Positions 49,101-60,654 of a stretch of 64,000 nucleotides of DNA are shown piece by piece; the stretch's first letter is position 1; every line of letters starts with the position of its first letter. Position numbers and translations under genes: made by a program. The notes under the pieces are model-generated. The model was not told where the DNA came from. It saw nothing but the letters and a program-made list of their open reading frames with translations, and ran no database searches. The DNA comes from Rotaria sordida. Its lineage: Eukaryota; Rotifera; Eurotatoria; Philodinida; Philodinidae. The DNA is taken from the NCBI GenBank assembly GCA_905250125.1, contig CAJNOL010000174.1:153111-217110 (forward strand), read 5' to 3'.

Positions 49101-52100
49101 TGTTCTATTCAAAATTGCTCACCTGGAAGAACGATTTAAAACTCCGTAAGGGCGTACACTACTATTTACAAGTACAAGCATACAATACGTGGTACAATAA
49201 GCCCAAACTACGAAAGAGTCAAACCAATCTTCGGAGAGACGCCACTAGAGGCCCATCGGGTCCAAGAATTTTTGAACCTGGACCTGGTCGGATTTGGGTA
49301 GGACCAGATGGGTTTTAGACACCACTCTCTCGGTTCGCACTGGAGTCCGTCGGGCTTGGGTCCGAAAATGTTGGACTCGACGAGCCCCAACCGTTGGAGA
49401 AATGTGTAGGTACGTTACTCATCGAATACAAAAAACTGGAGAAAAGGTATCTCGTATCTTCGGGGCGACTATCGAATTCCGGTTCGAAAGTTTGATTGAA
49501 AGTATTAAAGTATGGTTCGATCAGCTGGGTCTGGATCCCATGGATTCTAGCCTTCACGCTGGATAAAACACTGTATATTTGAACAAATATCTTTTAAAGT
49601 GTAGACCACGAAAAAAACATGTAGTCTTATATAAATCTCTCAATAAATCATTGATAATTACCGTGCAAGGGGATTTGAGTGCTTGCATTAAATAAGTTCG
49701 ACATGGACTTTCATAATAATAATTAAATGAAGATAATGCAACAATAGCTGATGTAGCAAATTCATCATCCATTTTCAACATTTCCGAAAGACTAAAAATT
49801 ATTGAAACAAATATTTATATATTCAATTGTTGATGCAAGGAAAAATAATGTATATACCGAACAAATATATCACTGTCAATTAATGCTTGTGTACCAACGG
49901 ATGATTTACTTAAACGTCCAAGAAATAAAAAATAATAAACACTATTTTTTGATAATAAATCATGTTCTGTTATTAAAGCTCGTCCATTACATTCTCTCAT
50001 TGCAATAATGGACTATATATTTAAACAAAAGAAGAACAAAAATGAAACTTCTAAATAAACTCTTAATAAATAAAATATTACTTGTTGTAATGAAGTACTA
50101 ACACTTGTTAAAAGTATTCGAGCATTATTACTTGCAATAACCTTGAAAATATGAAATAAATTTTTTCGTTTTATTTCTTTATTTCTTTATAATTAATTAC
50201 TTTAATATGATTTGATGATGTTCGAGATGGATAAACAAGAAGATCAGAAAATGCTAATAAAGTTCGACAAGTTACATTAGATAGTGAATCAGTTAAAAGA
50301 ATATCATTAAAACCACCGCCTTGTTCCGGTTTGAAAAAATCACATAACTTATCAAGAAACCTAAATTAATTAGATAAATTAAAATATTGTAAACATTAAT
50401 CTTTGAATTAAAAAAGAAATTCTTTATACTAGAAAAGAACTAAATATTTAACAGTAAACAAACAATGCAATCTATATGATCTTACGAGAGAATATATTCA
50501 ACTACCGTATATTGTTTGATTTTATACTACAACTACGAGTAGATCTCAGTAAGACTAAGAAAAGTTTAAAAAGATTCGAATCTATGACACGCTGATGAAG
50601 AGTGATGACTATTTTAATGAAATTTTTATGAGAAATATAGTATTTCCAAAAAATTTAAAACTTTACTGATAGACACGTTTGATAATCCTGAAAGTTTTAA
50701 CGCAAAAAAAAACATATATCTTTCTCGAGATATTCAATGTTTAAGTACACTCGATTACTGTGTTATTTCATGATAAACTGTTACTTTTTTTTCCGAAATT
50801 GAATATCTTGAGAAAGACATATTCGTTTTCATTGAAATGTTCAGTACTATCAAATGTGTCTTTAGGTTGAAATTCTTTGTTCCGTTTTTTTTTCGGAAAT
50901 GCTTTGCTGTAAGTAAAAATTTCATTTAAACGGCCATTACTCTTCATCAGTAGATCACAAGTTTGAGTCCTTCTAAACTTTTCCTAGTCTCACTGACATT
51001 TACTCGTAGTCATAATATGAAGTCGAACATTGTTCGACAGTTGGATATGCTTCCTCGTTAGTTTAAAGTCATTGCAGTGATCAACCATATAATTTTGCGA
51101 GATATCAATCTGAATTAATTTAATTGGAACTAGCATAGATGAATTTCTCTTTTTATCTATCTGTTTACTGACGAGGAAACGTTCTCAGATGTTCTCTTCC
51201 AGTTTCAATGATTTTTTTTGCCTATAGATACTATGCAGTATCTACAGACGAAAAAAATCATTGAAATCGAAAGATGACATTTGAAGAGGTTATCTCGTAA
51301 AATCCGCAATATGGAGATTTAGAAGAGTAAACTTTTGGCAACTGTCCTGGCATACTTTGATAATAGAAAAAAAGAAGAAAACTTACATTTCATAGAGCTC
51401 GCCTTGAACTTGATTTGCTTGTTTTGGAAAATCCTATGTTACGAAAAAAGAGTATGTTTCTACATTTATTCAATTTTCATGAAAATTTGTCTCACTTTTA
51501 ATAAAGCTAATATAAGATCCCAATTCCATTTTTTATAATTATCCGTTTGTAATGTATTTGTATCACTAATACTAGTGTCGATTTTTCCTGCTACTAACTA
51601 AAATAAAAACAAAAAACAAAAAGAAAAAAAATCAAATAGTGTTAGTTATGTTTAATTATATCATGCACAAACACTGACAAACCAAGAAATGTAAGGACAT
51701 TCATCCATGCATGGTTATACATCTAATGTTAGGAGCTTTTAGTACTTTAATATAAAGAGTCTAGTTATATATAGATACAGATACACACACACAAACACAA
51801 ACCACAAAACAAACCACACTTGTTTCTGCTCAAAGAGTTTTTTCTTTACATTTAACGTTCGAAATGGCGTTGAGAATGACCATTTCAAGAGCGATGTCTA
51901 GATAATACATACGGACAAACACAGAAGAGATAAATATTTAAAAAAAGAGGAATAAAATCATCTACGAGAAGAAATATTTTCTTCCCGTTTACTGCCCCCT
52001 TCTCCATTTTTTTTTCTTTACATATTCTAAGTAAAATACTTACAGGATCATTGGACGACGATGTTGATATTCGACGATTTGTTTCTATACCAACATTTGT

Positions 52101-55100
52101 TGGTAATGTAAAATAATCATGTAAATGTTGAGAATGATATATTAATTGTGCTAATTGAAATGAATGTATATGACGTGTACGTTGTTTAAATTCAAAGAAT
52201 GCATTTATATTAAGCATAGCTTCTTTTGCAAAACTTTACAAAAAAATAAATAAATAAATAAATTATTAAAAATAATCGAAATATTTTCAAAACTAAATAC
52301 CTTCGTTTGATACTATCATCATCAGCTATAGCAACATCCATTAATAGAGGTAATAAAAGAAAACTTTGCTCTTCAGGTAAGTGTTCATTACACTAGAATT
52401 CAATAAAAAATATAACTAATTATGTACTTTATATTCATAACGATGACTTATTACTATAACTTGGTTGTTCATTCAAATTAATAAAAAAGAGGATGTCTTT
52501 AAAAAAATGAATTGATAACAATCAAAGCTAATCAGAGATATGCACCACCCACGTCCTAATGACAAGTATGAGTCATTGATGGGTGGCTGTGTCGCCAAAA
52601 AAAAAAAAAACTTGAAGCACGACGACCACGCCTTAATCATAATAGCTGTTAAACTCTACTGTGTGAGGTACTGTTTGTTTTAGTACCCCATTTCATACTC
52701 ATTTGTTAAATTTATAAAATTAAAATCGTGATCCATGTTGATTAATAATTATTCTGATAACAAATCGATCTAAGTTCAAACTTAGTAAATTTAATTGCGA
52801 CGAGCATAAAATTAAATATATATTTGTCTAACTATATCTTACCTAATTAAATATTCTTCCGTGATATTTTCAACTTTATGTCGTTGTTCTTAGGTACGTG
52901 TTCCGAAATGAAGCACTATTTTTTTAAGAAATATTATAGAGCAACAAATATGAGAAAAAAAAATTTTCAATTACAATTAGGTGCGGCTGTGCCAACGGTC
53001 GAGAAGACTTTAGACAGTGGTAGTCTTCGTCGCTATATGGCAACCACCATTGTCCCTTGCGCCGCTCCTACCTCGTTTTTTTAGGCGCGGTGCACATCTC
53101 TGAAGCTAATATTCTATTTTATCTTACGTAAAAGTTACAATACATACCAGCCAAATGAAATTTGCCAAGAGTAGTGTTGCACGAATAGATAATATCGAGT
53201 TATCATTCGATGCTAATTCACTAACCGCCTAATAAATAATGATCAAATTAATTATGAATTTTAGAGAAAAATTTAAAAAAAAAAAAGAAATAATGAAAAC
53301 GTTTATTTTCTTATTGGAAAATTACCTCGATTAAGCCGGAGTCAATAAGACTAAGAAGCATTAATGCCATATGACTATCAAGCAAGTTCGGTCTATAGAT
53401 AAATAGTAAAAGACAGGTTAGAATACACTTCAGAAAACAAATACAAAAAAAAAATATGGTTAATAAAAAAACACAAACAATAATCAAAAGAAAAATAATA
53501 TACATATTTATCAATGATTTAATATACCTTGTAGATGATAAACGAGGCAGTTTATCAGCTCCTTCCCAAGCTACATATGTGTATCCTTCTTCAACTGGTG
53601 TTAAATTCCATATTGGATCTATATATAAGACATATACATAAACAAAAAAAATTATCATTCTGTATATAAAACTAAAGTAGAAATTTATGTTTACACATAG
53701 ATTTAAGTGCTGCTTCATAGCTATCACAGACAGCTGGAACATCAAGATTCAGTAAATCATAAAATAGATCAAGAATTAACATCTAAATATATATATATAT
53801 ATATAAATATTATTATTATTCAAAAAAACAAAACAAAACAAAATCGTTTTTGAATATACTTTCATCGGTTCAGATTGTACAAGTAAACAATTAACAAGTA
53901 AACGTATAGATGAATTTCTTGTTTGACAAAATGCCGTAAAACCTTTTATATTATATCAAACATGATAAAATATATATATTATTCATAATCAATCAATTCT
54001 TACCGATCCAACTATGTAAAATTGTTCCCATAGCTGATGCACATGATTTAAGTGTTTTTAATTTATCGGGTTCTTTAAGGACTAAACTATCAAATCTATA
54101 TTAAAAAAAAACAATTCATAAAAATTTTCTTTCTCTCGTTTTTCATTTTTATTAATTTTCTTCTTACGCTGCTGGTGTCCTTCCACGACGATCACTGGTT
54201 TTCAATGTGCCTTTTTCACATAATGAAAAAATTGCCACTAATTGCTAAACAACGAACAAAAAAAAGAAAAGAAAAGAAAAGTTGAAAGTCAATTACAATT
54301 ATTTCGAAAAGAAGAAAAGAAAGAAATAAACATACACTAAACATATTTCCAATTAATTCATGCCGTTCACGCATTCCTTCATCAACAAGAACTAAAGCTG
54401 GACCATTGGAATCAACTGAATCAAGTATTGTTGGTTCACTATTATCATTGATTGTAAAACGATCAACAGCATGTAATAATGCATAAAGTACGCTGTCACG
54501 AAGTTCATCTTGTTCAAGATTAACAATAAATTTTAACATGGTATTTATTGCATGACATTCATGTAATATATGTGGATTTTGAAGTGCTAATTTTATTACA
54601 AGAAAAACGAAACAATAATTTTTTTATTTAAATAAAATTAGTTATTTTGTTACCTATTTCACATAATAATTCTAAACAACATTTAACCATTTGATCAGTT
54701 CGTATTATAGGTGTTGAATTTGTACTTCGAGGTACTGATGTTGGATAACTTGATGCAATAATAGCATCAAGAATATAGACAAATGAATGAGGTAAACGTA
54801 AAGGATATAAAAGAAATAAACGACGAATTAATTTAAATGCTTCTAAACGTTCGCGAGCATTTCGTAAATCAATTGTAAGAGATCTAAATAAGAAATAATG
54901 AAAGAATTATTGAATACAAGTAATAAGTGATGCGAAAGTTTCTGTACTATATATTGTTTCGCTTGTCGATCAATTACGGGAGTCAACAAAAAATTTTAAA
55001 GCATTAGGTTAAAAAAGAATTTTGTGTTCTTATCAAATATGTGTGAGACTCATAGGTTAAATATTATGAGAGAATCTTTGAACGTCTCGAAAATAAAATT

Positions 55101-56723
55101 TGGACTGATTTCAATGAACACAAAAGACTACCGAAAGTAGAAGTAGAATTTATGACAAATACACTAAGAGAAAAAGCAAGTATTGCTGAATAAAATCATA
55201 TTCCAATCATTTGCTTTATGTGACACTTCAATTAATAAAAAAAAGATACATTAACGTCTTCGAAAACTCCTTTGATTTCTATACTTCCAAAATCAACTCA
55301 ATTATTTCTGAAAGAACTATTGGGAGACTTTCACAGTTATCAGTTCACTTTGTAGAAGATTATTTCGTTCTTTACGCTATGCAAAAACAAAAATTGGTAA
55401 TAGAATATATTCAACAAGAGCATTATTACTGTGATGGACGTACATTGTCTAGATGTTAGCCCAAGAAAATGATACAGACAAACAAAATGAAGTAGGACTA
55501 ATGAGAGAATCTTCCAAGATGGTAAAAAGGTTTTGAGCTGAGATTTTATCCGCAAATAGGAAATGTATAGACTAGAGAAAGGCTAAGAGAATATGAGTGC
55601 AAGTTGTGATTTAGCTGAGATATCGGCATTTTACTATAATTTTCCTGCAGGACTCTACTTTTGCGGTAAAATCAGAGTTTTGAATTTTGATCTGAAACTT
55701 TCCCCACCTCGAGGCTTCAATCAAACGAACTTTCCTACATAATTTCAGAATTTTTGAACAAATTATCTACGAGATATGAATTTTTCAAGATATTCATTCA
55801 TAACACAACATTCATAAAAAGTGTCTTTACACTAACATACTGGTATATTGGAGATTATTCATCCAAAAATTTTAAAAGTTTGATTCTACCGCAAAGATGA
55901 GATCCTTCAGAAAAATGATAGTAAAATGTCGATATCTCAGTCAAATCGCAACTTGTGCCCATATCCTCTTAGGCTTTCTCTAGTCTATACATCTCTTATT
56001 TGTGGACAAAATTCCAGCTCACAAGCTTTTAGTACGTGGGAAGGTTCCCTCATAAGCTGAATCGGGCACCGTTATGACGAAAACAAGAAAGTGCCGAGAA
56101 AAATAATATACAATCGATTTCAAACGGAGTACGATTAGATTTGCCATTTCTAGATCTGTTTGTTCAACTGCTTTTATTCAAACTTTATTTTCGAACCTTT
56201 CCAAGATTCACTCATAATACCGAACATATATATTCGAAAAGTGCATAAAATTTTGGTTTTAATCCAACGGTTTAAATTTTCTGGTGATTTTTACAATCAA
56301 TCGACAAACGAAGAAACATCTTGTCCAGAAACTTTCGCACAATTCGTTAAAACAACTTACCGACAAACAAGGTAATCAAGACGACATTCAAGAAATTTAT
56401 CAAAAATAGTCGCACGATGAATTGAATATCGAAGAGCACGAAGTGATGCAGCTCGAACACGTTCTACATCACTCAAGAGAAGTATTTGAAGCCTGAAAAG
56501 GAACAAAAAAGCGATTGTAAAATCAAGTTTGTTTTTGCTTTTCTTGGATTATATACCCATAAATAATTGATTCATCTCCATTTTCTGTTTTTCCACCTGT
56601 ACTCACATAAGATGTCATTTCATTGAGCAAGGTACTGAGCGGTTTTTTCGATGCATCATAAGGTATATAAGAAGATGATGCTATTAAAATTTGGTCACAT
56701 ACGCTCAAAAATCCTGTCGCCAT
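43180..56723 (-). CDS. RICTOR: RICTOR, rapamycin-insensitive companion of mTOR
   Basis: I could join 28 exons on the minus strand. Transcription order: 56557-56723, 56361-56492, 54654-54883, 54338-54586, 54168-54237, 54004-54095, 53860-53942, 53695-53782, 53528-53618, 53326-53392, 53148-53228, 52301-52392, 52044-52233, 51496-51597, 51387-51433, 50201-50360, 50082-50141, 49858-50012, 49662-49791, 48580-48744, 47897-48498, 46025-46437, 45237-45951, 45074-45176, 43832-43958, 43529-43772, 43331-43469, 43180-43263. Every junction is GT/AG and in phase, totalling 1625 residues; the human protein is about 1700. Family landmarks include RAASLRALRYSIH near the start, then WNWDLILALL, FGSWGLNLLISQLHD, ILDEALEDR, ALWALAHMAS and LSVRGTAFYALSLIAQTPDG. 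Near the C-terminus are IFDNICLYSEVCYILS and the terminal DTSASS. RICTOR is the defining scaffold of mTORC2, acting on AKT. The Ser/Thr-rich middle (exons 22-23) is the usual phosphorylated region. Confidence 0.95.
44592..44700. repeat. Poly-C tract and GGTCCAAGAATTTTTG-type repeat in a RICTOR intron
   Basis: Twelve C in a row (44592-44603) are followed by a GC-richer segment containing CCATCAGGTCCAAGAATTTT. The same module recurs at about 49250 in another RICTOR intron. The intron (43959-45073) has no coding content. Confidence 0.7.
49230..49400. repeat. GC-richer dispersed repeat in a RICTOR intron
   Basis: CCCATCGGGTCCAAGAATTT at about 49253 matches the 44.6-kb module. A second, diverged unit with GTCGGGCTTGGGTCCGAAAA follows at about 49350, so the element looks internally repeated. 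The open frames across it are side effects of its composition. Confidence 0.65.
50483..51060. repeat. Foldback element in a RICTOR intron
   Basis: Arms of about 260 bp, at 50483-50745 and 50797-51060, are imperfect reverse complements around a short spacer. Matching blocks include the outer CTACGAGTA, then CTGATGAAGAGT, TGAAATTTTTA and AGATATTCAAT near the centre. The ends read TTACGAGAGAATAT and, on the other strand, TAACGAGGAAGCAT. No coding capacity. Confidence 0.85.
51165..51315. repeat. Short hairpin element in a RICTOR intron
   Basis: TTTCAATGATTTTTTTTGCC and AGATACT are mirrored as AGTATCTACAGACG and AAAAAATCATTGAAA about the centre at 51238. Outer ends read TGACGAGGAAACGTTCTC and, in reverse complement, TTACGAGATAACCTCTTC. 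It lies directly beside the larger foldback at 50483-51060, in the same intron. Confidence 0.85.
52525..53110. mobile_element. hAT-type MITE with perfect 8-bp target-site duplication
   Basis: The element spans 52533-53102 (570 bp). It begins CAGAGATATGCACC and ends GGTGCACATCTCTG, which are near-perfect inverted termini. The 8-mer AAGCTAAT occurs exactly at 52525-52532 and 53103-53110. CAGRG-like ends and an 8-bp duplication are hallmarks of the hAT superfamily. No transposase frame is present. It lies in the RICTOR intron 52393-53147; without it the intron would be about 177 bp. Confidence 0.92.
55495..56065. repeat. Foldback element in RICTOR intron 2
   Basis: The arms at about 55495-55690 and 55855-56065 are reverse complements. 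Clear matches are ATGTATAGACTAGAGAAAG, the CACAAGTTG-CGATTT block and TGAGATATCG-CATTTTACTAT. Ends read TAATGAGAGAATCTTCCAAG and, in reverse complement, TTATGAGGGAACCTTCCCAC. No coding capacity. Confidence 0.85.
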
Positions 56724-57060
56724 ATTGAACAAAATATTCAATCAATTTGAATCAGCATCATTAAATAGTTTGTTTTTATTTTCTCATATATATCTAGAAA
56801 AATAAGAATATTATTTTCGTTACAAAGTTATATCTGGAATACATATATTGTTTTTTTCAGAATAGTGCTGAAGTAGAAATAAAGTCTTACATACAAATTG
56901 TCGTTAGTAATACAAAATAGAACGAAAAACAAAACTAACGATGTTAATAACAATAAAGAAAAAAAAAAGAATCGAAACTATCATCTACTAATCTATATAT
57001 CTATTTAGAATATAAATGAAAATAAATGTGATTACATTATGTACAAACTTTTGATATTTT

Positions 57061-60000
57061 TCAAAGTTGTAATAGAAATTTTTCAATATCACGAGCATAT
57101 TCTCGTGGTTTTTCCATTGAAGCAAAATGTCCACCAGTCGTATGATATAACCATAATTTAATGTTTGGATATTTAGATCGTACTATTGTGCGTGGTGCAT
57201 AAAGTATTTCATTACGATAATTAATAATAGCAACAGGAACTGAAGCAGCTAATGGACCCTTAAGAATTTTATCATCATGACCAGATGATATTTGAGCAGC
57301 ATATTCAAAACAAAGACGCATTGATGATGTTATTGTTCCTGTTGTCCAATATAAAACAACATTTGAAAGAAGTTGATCAAGTGTAAAACGATCTAAACCG
57401 GAATTAATTGATTGATCAATATCAATTTCATTATTACTCCAACGAGACCATTTTTCTAATATATAAGCAGCTGAAAAAAAAACAAAACAAAATAAATCGA
57501 AAATAAAATTTGGAAAAAATAAAAATAAACCTAAGCCTATTGGTGAATCATTAAGGGCATAACCAATTGTATCCGGTTTTGTTGCTTGTAAATGAAAATA
57601 ACCACCTTCTCGCCTAATCAAATAAAAAAATAAAATAAAGTTTTCTTTTATTTCTCGATTCATATTTTTCAATTTACCATAAAATTTTAGCAAAATCAAA
57701 TGCATTAAAACGTCGAACTAAGAATTCTTGTTCATCATAATCAAGTAATATTGATGGATTTATATAATGGCCAAGAGCTAATTGTAAATAATGTTTCCAT
57801 GTTGCAACTACTGCAGACATTGTTATAAGAAGTCCACGAACATGACCAGGATATAATTGTGCCATATTTGTACCAACAACAGCTCCCCAATCACCACCAC
57901 ATACAACATATGAACTATGACCAAGACGTTGCATTAAATTTTGCATAATACGAGCCATTTGTGTTGGATTCATACCCGGACGTAAAGGTGCATCTGAATA
58001 GCCATAACCAGGTAATGATGGAATAATAAGATCATAATTTGTATTTGATGATGAATTAAGAAGACGAGCAACATCAAGATATTCAAGAAATGAACTTGGC
58101 CAACCATGTAAAAATAAAATAGCTTCTTTGTTTTCATTTATCCGAGAGCTATGTGTTACACGGACAAAATGAATATCCAAACCCTTTGAAAGACAAATAA
58201 TTTAGTAATAAACGACGAATGACATTAAGACTATTTTTCAACCCAAAATATTTTCAAGAAATAAATATATGAAAGTAATAAGGTCGATGTTAGTTACAAC
58301 CCTAGGTTAGTCATTTTCTTTGAGATTTTTGATCCTTCAAGGTATTTAGAAAAATTTTTTCAAAGTTAGCTAAGAATATCAAATCGGCTACGCTGATCAC
58401 GAATATCACTATTACAAGTTTCAAAAATGTAATTCTGAAATGTCAAACGGCTTTTATCTATATCTAAATTCTTGACCCCCTTGCTCACATAGACTAATCC
58501 CTTAAAACTTGTTTATATGTAACTTTTAAAGCTCCATCAGAAATACTTAATTGTTTTCAATGGCGAAATGCAGGCAGGATGAGGGTAAAATAAGTAAAAG
58601 CGCTTTTCGTTCAAGAGTTCCTGGTACACTAAATACTTTTCAAGTCAACTGAGACCGCTAATTAGACATAGTTTTTCATACTCTATCTGAATATGCTATT
58701 AAACTGATCAATAAAAGCTGCCATTAGATCGAAAACTGCGATAAACGAGCAAAAATACTCCATGACCCTTATTGTTCATTGACATTGTCGTCTTTCTGAT
58801 CAATGTCATTTAAGTCTTTTTATGTTCATTGGTATTGGAAACATGTGAGATAGTTTTCTTTAATATTTGGTACAAAAAATACTTTTCTTCATCTAGTGGA
58901 AACATTCGCATAAATGTAATTTATTGTAAGAATGAATAAACTGATTTCATATTTGTAAACATATAATATTTGTTAGTGAATCCTCATAGATGATAAATTG
59001 ATTTTAAGATAAAAATTGTCCTATTAATTACAGTATATTATAAATAAAAGAACATCAAAAGGATTGATGTTCATAGATCGTTCTTCTGGAATCATCACTA
59101 CTTCATTGCACTTCTTGACATATGCTATGGTTTATTAAGAAAATTTAAATGTCAGAATTTTAACCGTAAATTTGACTAATGAAGAGATATCATAATCCTT
59201 ATAATACACTAAACGTTTCAGCCTAAAGTGAAAGCATTCTTTCTGAGTTGTAAGTTTTCCGGCTTCCTTGTGAAACATATACATTTGTTGTCTATCTAAT
59301 ACCTGAAGAATGCAGTTTTCATTATGGCAGAAACTTTTCGTGCACTATGATAAAAGTGTCTACGCATGTTTCCAACACAAATGAATATAAAAAGATTTGA
59401 GTGACATTGGTCAGAAAGACGACAAGGTTGATGAACAATAAGGATCATAGAGTATTTTTGCTCGTTCATCGCAGTTTTTTACTTAATGTCGACTTTTATT
59501 GATCAGTTTAATAGCATATACGAATAGAATATGAAAAACTACGTTTAATTAACATAGCCTTAGCTAACTTCAAAAGCATTTAGTGCGTCAGAAACTCTTG
59601 GACGAAAATCACTTTTGCTTATTCTATCTTCATTCTGCTTGTATTTCGCCATTAAAAATAATTATATATTTTTGATGATCTCAATTCATACGGATTCTGA
59701 TAGAACTTTGAAAGTTACATGTAAATGACCTTTTAACGATTAGTCTATGTGAAAAAGGAGACTAAGATCTGGATATAAGTAAAAACTGCTTGACATTTCA
59801 GCATTACATTTTTAAGACTTGTAATAGTGATATTTGTGATCAACATAGCCAACTTGATATTCCTACCTATTTTCGAAAAAAGTTTTCAAAATTCTTTAAA
59901 GGATCAGAACCTTCAAAGTCATTTTAAGTAAAATGAATAACTTAGATTTATATTCAATATCAGCCTCGTTATCTTCATATAATTATTTCTTGAAAATATT

Positions 60001-60484
60001 TGAGAACGAAAAATGGTCTTTAACGCCATTCATTCTTTTGATTCAGAAGACAAAAAAAAACAAGAGAATATCTTACAGCAATATTTGTTTTATAATGATC
60101 AAATGTATTTAATTCTTGTACAGTTTTTTTCCAATCATATGTATTAATTAAATAATCTCGAACCATTTCAATTGTTTGACGATTAAAACCATATGTTGAT
60201 TTATTAACAAGGTTATTATCAATTAATATTTGTGGTTCATAAAAACGCGTTTTGCTTACACGATTAACCATATCATCGACTTGTGATCGTTCAAATGGAA
60301 TTTTAAATGGTTTTATTGAAAAATCTTCGTTATCACTTGATGTTGGAATGTTTGAACCAAAATATTTGACATCAATTGTATAACATGGTGGACGTCGAGC
60401 TTCAAATAAACATTTCCATCCATAAATAATAGCAAATATCAGAACAACAACGGCTATGATACGATTTAAACGAGAAAGAGCCAT
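57061..60484 (-). CDS. EPHX1: Microsomal (EPHX1-like) epoxide hydrolase
   Basis: Four exons in transcription order: 60077-60484, 57678-58183, 57531-57613 and 57061-57470. Phases agree, giving 468 residues (human EPHX1 has 455). Residues about 8-27 are a membrane anchor (RIIAVVVLIFAIIYGW). The EHN N-terminal domain covers about 50-145. The alpha/beta-hydrolase core has HGWPSS (oxyanion hole), nucleophile Asp near 234 in GGDWGA, and catalytic His near 447 in GGHFAS. The enzyme should hydrate epoxides to diols at the ER membrane; in arthropods the same family degrades juvenile hormone, so substrate is open. The ATG at 60484 is chosen because a strong acceptor ends directly before it. Intron 1 is almost filled by a foldback element. 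Confidence 0.92.
58216..60031. repeat. Large foldback element (about 1.8 kb) in epoxide hydrolase intron 1
   Basis: The left arm (about 58216-58880) and right arm (about 59340-60031) are imperfect reverse complements of about 0.65-0.69 kb. Matches run from the outer ends inward: AATATTTTCAAGAAATAA-ATATATGAA, then GATCACRAATATCACTATTACAAG, TTATTGATCAGTTTAATAGCATAT in one strand sense, and a GTCTTTCTGA-CAATGTCA block. The unmatched centre is about 460 bp. The outer termini resemble GAATGACATTAAGACTATTT and GAATGGCGTTAAAGACCATT. No open frame suggests a transposase. Confidence 0.85.
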
Positions 60485-60510
60485 CTGCAAAAAAAAGAAA
60501 AAGACAAGAG
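60478..60510 (-). other. Splice acceptor directly at the epoxide hydrolase ATG (candidate trans-splice site)
   Basis: On the minus strand, a pyrimidine run ends TTTTTTTTGCAG and is followed at once by ATGGC. With only 170 bp to the previous gene's stop, an ordinary 5' UTR intron has little room. An SL trans-splice acceptor is a reasonable reading. Confidence 0.55.
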
Positions 60511-60654
60511 ATATGATTTATCTATTTGGGTCCAACGAATGTTATATATTAAATAGCAAACACAGAAAAGAAAAATGGACAAAATAACTAAATGATTTTT
60601 ATAAACTACACACTGTTTGTGTTATGTTTCTTTCTTTTTTTTTTGCTATAAAGT

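Noticed and set aside
49091..49566. Overlapping open frames with Gly/Pro-rich translation on both strands
   Set aside because: They lie in a RICTOR intron over a GC-richer repeat; no domain, and the two strands are equally open, as expected from composition.
54238..54260. Alternative acceptor 8 bases upstream of RICTOR exon 5
   Set aside because: Using it leads to an in-frame stop within about ten codons; the acceptor giving MAIFSLCEKGT keeps the frame to the next exon.
55211..55459. 82-codon frame in RICTOR intron 2
   Set aside because: It is inside an intron supported by flanking in-phase exons, and no similarity is recognised.
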